Source of the DNA: Rhodocyclaceae bacterium UBA2346
GTDB taxonomy: Bacteria > Pseudomonadota > Gammaproteobacteria > Burkholderiales > Rhodocyclaceae
Length of the DNA stretch: 28,279 nucleotides
Reading direction: 5' to 3'
NCBI GenBank assembly: GCA_002344625.1
Contig: DDUE01000086.1
Span: 1 to 28,279 of the forward strand
A program made the position numbers and the translations under genes. Positions 22,819 to 28,279 of this stretch are shown here, in pieces. The notes below the pieces were generated by a model that had not been told where the DNA came from, searched no databases, and saw only the letters and a program-made list of their open reading frames with translations. Each line of letters starts with the position of its first letter. The first letter of the stretch is position 1.

Positions 22819-24120
22819 CTACTTACCCTTGGGCACCGGTACCCGGGCAGCCATCACGGCCTCGTCGAGCGCCAGCTTGGCCGGCTTGCGCTCGGCCCAC
22901 ACATCCCTGAGCGCGGCATCGACGATGCCGATCACACGTGCGCCGCCGATCGCCGCCGCCGCCGAGGACTGGGCCGTGGCAGGCTTGTTGGTGAGCTGCG
23001 AGACGGCCACCTGCACGTTCGCGAGGTCGCCCCCCAGGAGGTCACTCTGGGCCGCGAAGAAACCCGCGCGATTCAGCGGCAGATAACCACTCTCGAGCTG
23101 CCAGGCGATCTGGTTCGGAGGCTGCAGCCAGAAATCGACGAATGCCGCCATGGCCTTGTACTCGGCTTTCTGCTTGCCGGCCGCGAACCACAGCGTGGCG
23201 CCGTCGGCAAGGGTGTTCTGCGGCGAACCGAACATGTCGTCGTGATACGGCAGTGGCATGATGCCGATATCGAAACCCGCCTTGCGGCGGAACCCGGCCC
23301 AGTTCGACGATGGTGCGGCGATCACGGAACACTCGCCCGCGACGAACCGCTCCTCGGCCTCACGATCGGTCTCGAAGATGCGCATGAAGCGCGCCCGATG
23401 CCAGCTCGCCATGAGCGCGACATGCTTGACCTGGAGCATGTTGTTGAACGATGGCTGCAGAATCTTGCCCTGCATGGCCGCGGTCGGCTCGTTGTGCCAC
23501 GCGCTGGTGTTCTCGATCATGACCCGCGCAGGCTGCGACACTGTGTATGGGCAGGTTCCGCCCGCATCGAAAAGCTTGTCGAGCGCCTGCTGCAGCTTGG
23601 TCCAGGTCGGCAAGGGCGCATCCGGGTTCAGGCCGGCCTTGCCGAGCACGTCGCGGTTGACGAACAGGACCGGCGTCGACAGCCCGACCGGCAACGCACG
23701 CAACTGGCCCTTGGCGTCGACCGCGGTGCGGCTGAGCACCGGTGGCGGCTTCAGCGTCCTGAGCGGTACGCCGGCTTCGTGCATGGCGGCGTGCAGCGGC
23801 TTGAAACGTGGCTTGCCGCTCAGAAACCGTTCGCTGTCCTCGCCGTCGAGAATCAGCATGTGCGCCGTCTCGCCCTCGGTGAGGCCGCCTTGCTGCACCT
23901 TCACCTTGAAGCCCTTGCTGCTTTCATTGAAACGCTGTGCGAGCGCCTGAAGTGCGGCATCACGTTCGACGCCGAGGTTATGCACCAGCCTGACTTCACC
24001 GCTGGCCGCAGCCGCCTTGCCCGGCGCCGGCGCGGCATGAACCGCGCCGGCAAACACGGTCAGCGACAGCGACACCACCAGCCTCAGGGAAACGATCGAA
24101 TCAAAACACTTTAGGTTCAC
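22819..24120 (-). CDS. ugpB: Glycerol-3-phosphate-type ABC transporter substrate-binding protein
   Basis: 433 residues from the GTG at 24120, which follows a GGAAA site and gives a normal signal peptide (MNLKCFDSIVSLRLVVSLSLTVFAGAVHA). The mature protein is a family 1 solute-binding protein of UgpB type: VRLVHNLGVERDAALQALAQRFNES, LPVGLSTPVLFVNRDVLGKAGLNPD, and MPLPYHDDMFGSPQNTLADGATLWF. It is followed directly by ugpQ, which supports a substrate of glycerol-3-phosphate or glycerophosphodiesters. The permease and ATPase genes (ugpA, ugpE, ugpC) are not adjacent. The leader contains a small hairpin CGAGCCA/TGGCTCG (24150-24168) of unknown meaning. Confidence 0.87.
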   Translation of the reverse strand: MNLKCFDSIVSLRLVVSLSLTVFAGAVHAAPAPGKAAAASGEVRLVHNLGVERDAALQALAQRFNESSKGFKVKVQQGGLTEGETAHMLILDGEDSERFLSGKPRFKPLHAAMHEAGVPLRTLKPPPVLSRTAVDAKGQLRALPVGLSTPVLFVNRDVLGKAGLNPDAPLPTWTKLQQALDKLFDAGGTCPYTVSQPARVMIENTSAWHNEPTAAMQGKILQPSFNNMLQVKHVALMASWHRARFMRIFETDREAEERFVAGECSVIAAPSSNWAGFRRKAGFDIGIMPLPYHDDMFGSPQNTLADGATLWFAAGKQKAEYKAMAAFVDFWLQPPNQIAWQLESGYLPLNRAGFFAAQSDLLGGDLANVQVAVSQLTNKPATAQSSAAAAIGGARVIGIVDAALRDVWAERKPAKLALDEAVMAARVPVPKGK

Positions 24121-24413
24121 GAAATTTCCAGAATGATCACCAATCGGATCGAGCCATCGTCTGGCTCGCCGCAATTGAAAAGAAAAGCTTTTTGCGCCCC
24201 GTGCGCGATCGCGATCATATACCGGCCACGAAAAAGTTGCGTGACACCGCACCACCCGATCGGGCAAATAATGGTAAAGAATCGCACTCGCGCCACGCCT
24301 TGCCGGGCCCCGGCTGCGGTCATGCGCCTTCGGACGCCTGCCACTTCAGCTTTTCGGCAGCGTGCCGTTACCATGGGCGACGATGCTCACACTCGCGGAT
24401 ACCGCAGCCCACC

Positions 24414-24761
24414 ATGAAGATCCGACGCTTGATCCTGCTCGTTTGCCTACCCCTGCTGGCCGGCTGCGAGATGGTCTACGACCTGCTCGAGATTCCCAAC
24501 CCGAAGAAGGAGGCCGAGATCGTGGATAGCGAAGGGCGCGCAATAGGCAGCGCCTGCCGCCACGCGGGCCGCTCCCTCGAGGACTGCTACATCCTCAACC
24601 CCAAGGCCGAAAAGGCCTCGGTGTTCAAGGGCTGGCGCGACATGAACGACTACATGATTCTGAACGGCATGGAGGTCGTCCCGTCGCGGCTCACGCCGAC
24701 GACGGCGCCGCCTCCGGAGCCCCGCCTCGACGTACCGGCGGTGGAACCTGCGGCGCACTAG
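24414..24761 (+). CDS. Small lipoprotein of unknown function
   Basis: 115 residues. The N-terminus MKIRRLILLVCLPLLAGC is a lipoprotein signal with lipidation Cys18. The mature part has GSACRHAGRSLEDCYILNPKAEKASVFKGWRDMNDYMILNGMEVV and a Pro-rich tail; two Cys residues may form a disulfide. The GWRDMNDYMxxN pattern is reminiscent of other short betaproteobacterial lipoproteins but I cannot name a family. The ATG at 24414 lacks a strong ribosome site, yet the signal sequence fixes it. It is divergent from ugpB (293-base gap) and convergent with the aldo/keto reductase gene (14-base gap). Confidence 0.75.
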   Translation: MKIRRLILLVCLPLLAGCEMVYDLLEIPNPKKEAEIVDSEGRAIGSACRHAGRSLEDCYILNPKAEKASVFKGWRDMNDYMILNGMEVVPSRLTPTTAPPPEPRLDVPAVEPAAH

Positions 24762-24775
24762 GCGGCCAACGCCGG

Positions 24776-25813
24776 TCAGAGCACCGGGTTGGTGTAGCGC
24801 AGATGTACCGCCTCGATCTCGGCCATGAGTTCCTGGTCCAAGGACCGCGCCCATGCCGCGATGTTTTCGGACAACTGCGCGAGGCTGGTCGCGCCAATGA
24901 TGGTGCTGGTCACGAACCAGCGCCGATAGACGAACGCAAGCGCGAGTTCGGTGGGCGAGAGTCCGTGCTTGCGCGCCAGGTCGGCATACGCCGTCACCGC
25001 CGGAACGACATTCGGTTTGGTATAGCGCTGGCCGAAGCTCTCGAACTCGGTCAGCCTGCCCGGCGCGGCCGGATCGACCAGATACTTGCCGGTGAGATGA
25101 CCGAACCCGAGCGGTGAGTAGGGGAGGACGCCGACCTGCTCTCGATGGCAGATCTCGACCAGCCCGTATTCAAACACGCGGTTCAGCAGACTGTAACAAT
25201 TCTGGATCGACACGACGCGCGGCAGACCATACTCGTCGGCCAGCCGCAAGAACTGCATGACGCCCCAGGGATGCTCGTTCGACAGCCCCACATAGCGAAT
25301 CTTGCCTTCGGCGACGAGTTCCGCCAGCGCCTCGAGCTGGGCCCGGATCGGGGTGCATTCGGCCTCGCGCGCGGGGTCATACTGCCATTGCCCGAACATC
25401 GGCTGATTGCGCTCGGGCCAATGCAACTGGTAGAGATCAACATAGTCGGTGCGCAAGCGCCGCAGGCTGCCCTCGAGTGCCGCGCGCAGATTCGCCCGGT
25501 CGAGGGCCGGCGGGCCGCCGCGGATCCAGTCCAGGCTGCGGGCGGGACCGGCGATCTTGGTGGCCAGCACGATCCGGTCACGCGCCTGCCGCCGCAACCA
25601 GTTGCCGACGATGGACTCGGTGGCACCATAGGTTTCCGCGCGCGCCGGCACGGCATACATCTCGGCCGTGTCGATGAAGTTGATGCCGGCATCGCGTGCC
25701 ATGTCGAGTTGCGCATGCCCGTCCGCCTCGGTGTTCTGCTGGCCAAAAGTCATGGTACCCAGGCATATCCCCGACACTTTCAGGTCGCTGCGCCCCAGTT
25801 GCCGATAATCCAT
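24776..25813 (-). CDS. Aldo/keto reductase (Tas-like)
   Basis: 345 residues, a TIM-barrel NADPH-dependent oxidoreductase. The catalytic tetrad is visible as Asp48 (NFIDTAEMY), Tyr53, Lys86 (VLATKIAGP) and His131 (YQLHWPERN); the cofactor region is SPLGFGHLTGKYL and IIGATSLAQLSENIAA. The pattern DTAEMYAVPARAETYGATE is typical of the E. coli Tas branch. The ATG at 25813 (MDYRQLGRSDLKVSG) lies 9 bases after a GGGAG site; the GTG two codons earlier is too close to it. The physiological substrate is unknown. Divergent from rlmM. Confidence 0.92.
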   Translation of the reverse strand: MDYRQLGRSDLKVSGICLGTMTFGQQNTEADGHAQLDMARDAGINFIDTAEMYAVPARAETYGATESIVGNWLRRQARDRIVLATKIAGPARSLDWIRGGPPALDRANLRAALEGSLRRLRTDYVDLYQLHWPERNQPMFGQWQYDPAREAECTPIRAQLEALAELVAEGKIRYVGLSNEHPWGVMQFLRLADEYGLPRVVSIQNCYSLLNRVFEYGLVEICHREQVGVLPYSPLGFGHLTGKYLVDPAAPGRLTEFESFGQRYTKPNVVPAVTAYADLARKHGLSPTELALAFVYRRWFVTSTIIGATSLAQLSENIAAWARSLDQELMAEIEAVHLRYTNPVL

Positions 25814-25940
25814 ATCCACTCACTCCCACCCATCCGCGGCCGCAGCCGCGATCGTCATGCCTGCGCAAATCGCGCTTTGTCGAGCCGCACGCGCACTTTA
25901 TCATCCGGCTCCAAACGCAATCATAACAACGAGCCCGCCG

Positions 25941-27059
25941 ATGTCCGACGACACGAAACACCAAGCACCGCCGTGGTCGCCCCCCGGCGAACCGATCGCC
26001 TACGGATATCTCGCCCTGTGCCGGGCCGGATTCGAGAAGGAAGTGGCCGAAGAGCTCACCGCTTTCGCCCGCAGGGTCTGCCTCGACGGACAGGTACGTG
26101 CCACCCCCGGCGCCGCCTTCGTCGTGTTCGAAACGCGCGAGGCGCTGCCGTTTGCCGATCTGGCCGATGCCTGCGACTGGCAGACGCTGAGTTTCGCACG
26201 CCAGTTGCTGCCCTGGTTCGCCCGGGTGGACGATCTGCCCGACCGGGACCGCGCCACACCGATCGTTGCGGCGGCACGTACCGCCGGCCAGGCGTTCTCC
26301 GCACTGTTGCTGGAGACACCCGATACCGATCTGGCCAAGCAACAATCCGGATTCTGCCGGCGCTTTGCCGAACCCTTGCAGCTCGCGCTCGAGAAGGCGG
26401 GCCTCCATCGCACCCGCGGCCGGCAATTGGCCGAACTGCATGTGCTGTTCAGCGATACCACGACCGCATGGTTGTGCGCTGCCCTGCCCGGCCGCGCAGC
26501 GCTCTGGCCAATGGGGGTGCCGCGCCTGCGCATGCTGCACGAGGCCGCGAGCCGCTCGACCCTCAAGCTTGCGGAGGCGCTGTTTACGCTGTTGTCCGAA
26601 GAAGAGCGTACGAGCCACCTGCGCGCCGGCCTGCGTGCCGTGGACCTCGGCGCAGCGCCTGGCGGGTGGACCTGGCAGCTGGCCCATCGCGGGCTCAACG
26701 TCACCGCGGTGGACAACGGCCCCATGGCCGCATCGGTCATGGCGACCGGCATGGTCGAGCATGTGCGCGCCGACGGCTTCACCTGGCGCCCCAGGCGGCC
26801 GGTCGAGTGGCTGGTATGCGACATGGTCGAACAGCCCTCCCGGGTCGCGGCGCTGGTTGCCGACTGGATCGGCAGCGGGCGCTGCCGGCGTTCGATCTTC
26901 AACCTGAAGCTGCCGATGAAGAAACGGCTGGCGGAGATCGAGAAGTGCCGCGCCCTGATCCACAAGCGGCTTGCCAAGGTCGGCCCCTACGATCTGCGCA
27001 TCAAGCATCTTTACCACGACCGCGACGAGGTCACGGCCTACCTCGCGCTACAGCGCTAA
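25941..27059 (+). CDS. rlmM: 23S rRNA (cytidine-2'-O-) methyltransferase RlmM
   Basis: 372 residues. RlmM methylates the 2'-OH of C2498 in 23S rRNA using S-adenosylmethionine. It has an N-terminal THUMP-like part (YGYLALCRAGFEKEVAEELTAFARR, SFARQLLPWF) and a C-terminal Rossmann methyltransferase domain with the SAM motif AVDLGAAPGGWTWQL, VDNGPM, the catalytic WLVCDMVEQP, FNLKLPMKKR and a C-terminal IKHLYHDRDEVTAYL. I chose the ATG at 25941, since the frame upstream has no support. Housekeeping gene, divergent from the aldo/keto reductase. Confidence 0.94.
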   Translation: MSDDTKHQAPPWSPPGEPIAYGYLALCRAGFEKEVAEELTAFARRVCLDGQVRATPGAAFVVFETREALPFADLADACDWQTLSFARQLLPWFARVDDLPDRDRATPIVAAARTAGQAFSALLLETPDTDLAKQQSGFCRRFAEPLQLALEKAGLHRTRGRQLAELHVLFSDTTTAWLCAALPGRAALWPMGVPRLRMLHEAASRSTLKLAEALFTLLSEEERTSHLRAGLRAVDLGAAPGGWTWQLAHRGLNVTAVDNGPMAASVMATGMVEHVRADGFTWRPRRPVEWLVCDMVEQPSRVAALVADWIGSGRCRRSIFNLKLPMKKRLAEIEKCRALIHKRLAKVGPYDLRIKHLYHDRDEVTAYLALQR

Positions 27060-27127
27060 GGCACGATGCACGGATCGAACCGCACAGGTCCCGCGCACAT
27101 CCGACAAGACGCCCCAGCCTGCCGGTG

Positions 27128-27133
27128 TATAAT
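27128..27133 (+). promoter_or_regulatory. Candidate -10 element upstream of the DEAD-box helicase
   Basis: A perfect TATAAT stands in the 205-base gap between rlmM and the helicase gene. No good -35 hexamer is seen at 16-18 bases upstream. If used, transcription would start near 27140 with a leader of about 125 nt, a feature often seen for cold- or self-regulated RNA helicase genes. Confidence 0.4.
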
Positions 27134-27264
27134 CCGCGCTTCGACACATTCAGTCTGACGGCGCGCGCGCTTCCCAAGATTCCCGAGCCCATGCGCTCTC
27201 TTAAACCCAGTGCCCGGCCGGGGCGCGGCGGCGCCATCGCAGGCCTCTTCATAGACATGGACTT

Positions 27265-28279
27265 ATGAGTTTCGCCGATCTCGGGTTGAACCCCGAGCTG
27301 CAACGCGCGGTCGCCGAATCCGGCTACACGCAACCGACCCCCATCCAGATGCAGGCCATCCCGGTGATTCTCGCCGGCCTGGATGTCATGGGAGGCGCCC
27401 AGACCGGCACCGGCAAGACCGCCGGTTTCACGCTGCCGCTGCTCCAGCGCCTCGCCCCCCATGCCAGCACCTCCACCAGTCCGGCCCGCCATCCGGTCCG
27501 GGCGCTCATCCTCGCACCGACGCGCGAACTGGCGGTGCAGGTTCATGAGTCGGTCAAGACCTACAGCAAGTACGTGCCCTTGCGATCGGCCTGCATCTAC
27601 GGCGGCGTCGACATGCGCGCCCAGGTCGCCGAATTGCGTACCGGAATCGAGATCGTCGTCGCGACACCGGGGCGCCTCCTCGACCACGTCCAGCAAAAGA
27701 CCATACAGTTGGGCCAAGTCGAGGTGCTGGTGCTGGACGAAGCCGACCGCATGCTCGACATGGGGTTCATTCCCGACATCAAGCGCATTCTCGAATTGCT
27801 GCCGTCCGCGCGCCAAAGCCTGCTGTTCTCGGCCACCTTCTCGGACGAGATCAAGCGCCTCGCCGACCAGATGCTCAAGAACCCGCAACTGATCGAGGTC
27901 GCACGCCGCAACATGGTTTCCGAGACCATCACCCATCGGGTGCATCCGGTTTCCAGCGGCCTCAAGCGCAACCTGCTCGCCCAGCTGCTGCGCAACCAGC
28001 CCGACACCCAGGCCCTGATCTTCGTCGACACCAAACTGCTGTGCGGACGCCTGGCCCACTTCCTGGTCCGCCACGAGATCGCCGCCGACGCGATCCATGG
28101 CGACAAGGGCCAGGCGCAGCGCAGCGACACGCTCGAAGCCTTCAAGAGCGGCAGACTGCGGGTACTGGTCGCTACCGACGTCGCCGCACGCGGTCTCGAT
28201 ATCGACGACCTGCCCATGGTCATCAACTACGAGTTGCCGCACACCGCCGAAGACTATGTGCACCGCATCGGCCGCACCG
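27265..28279 (+). CDS. rhlE: DEAD-box ATP-dependent RNA helicase, RhlE type (3' truncated by window edge)
   Basis: 338 residues are visible with no stop before the window end. Helicase motifs in order: Q motif (GYTQPTPIQ), motif I AQTGTGKT, Ia [11 protein letters not shown], Ib [46 protein letters not shown] and VI HRIGRT. The start [21 protein letters not shown] is typical of RhlE. It would unwind short RNA duplexes in ribosome assembly or RNA decay. The C-terminal extension, which distinguishes RhlE from related helicases, lies outside the window. Confidence 0.92.
   Translation, partial: MSFADLGLNPELQRAVAESGYTQPTPIQMQAIPVILAGLDVMGGAQTGTGKTAGFTLPLLQRLAPHASTSTSPARHPVRALILAPTRELAVQVHESVKTYSKYVPLRSACIYGGVDMRAQVAELRTGIEIVVATPGRLLDHVQQKTIQLGQVEVLVLDEADRMLDMGFIPDIKRILELLPSARQSLLFSATFSDEIKRLADQMLKNPQLIEVARRNMVSETITHRVHPVSSGLKRNLLAQLLRNQPDTQALIFVDTKLLCGRLAHFLVRHEIAADAIHGDKGQAQRSDTLEAFKSGRLRVLVATDVAARGLDIDDLPMVINYELPHTAEDYVHRIGRT

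Noticed and set aside
25145..27268. Plus-strand open frame of 707 codons
   Set aside because: It is antisense to the aldo/keto reductase and then in another frame of rlmM, both of which show clear family motifs. GC-rich third positions create such shadows.

Overview
The window is GC-rich, densely coded bacterial DNA. Gene content (GTG/ATG starts, ispB next to a proline tRNA, RlmM, RhlE, UgpB/UgpQ, CobQ, DUF2789) suggests a betaproteobacterium, probably of the Azoarcus/Thauera/Aromatoleum group of Rhodocyclales. That placement is inferred from gene style, not from a marker gene. The left edge is a contig-like end with long C runs.

Left part (1-9.8 kb): a truncated unknown CDS; a divergent stress-type module of S8 serine protease (minus) and ECF sigma factor plus membrane anti-sigma factor (plus), whose shared intergenic region carries the same GGAAT-N16-CGTT promoter pattern on each strand; a DUF2789 protein; a minus-strand run of cobyric acid synthase (cobQ), a tiny membrane protein and a Cys-rich secreted protein; a divergent BtuF-like corrinoid-binding protein; then a 774-residue three-domain fusion of a cyclic-nucleotide-binding-like domain, an acetate kinase and a PduL-type phosphotransacylase; and a small conserved-looking protein.

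Middle part (9.9-20.85 kb) looks like an accessory block placed on the 3' side of tRNA-Pro(CGG). It holds an OmpR-type two-component system behind a Fur-box-like site, a catecholate-type TonB-dependent siderophore receptor behind a second candidate Fur site, a truncated IS5-family transposase, a PiuC-type Fe(II)/2-oxoglutarate dioxygenase and an FMN-dependent alpha-hydroxy-acid oxidase: together an iron-uptake locus. Facing it on the minus strand is a translationally coupled mipA/response regulator/histidine kinase operon with a repeat-rich candidate operator upstream.

Right part (20.86-28.28 kb) is housekeeping-like: tRNA-Pro, octaprenyl diphosphate synthase (ispB), glycerophosphodiesterase (ugpQ) and glycerol-3-phosphate-type binding protein (ugpB), all on the minus strand; a small lipoprotein; a Tas-like aldo/keto reductase; the 23S rRNA methyltransferase RlmM; and a RhlE-type DEAD-box helicase running off the right edge.

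Most noteworthy: the cNMP-acetate kinase-PduL fusion with an altered kinase N-terminal phosphate-binding motif, the matched divergent ECF promoters, the siderophore locus with an added hydroxy-acid oxidase, and the operator upstream of mipA.
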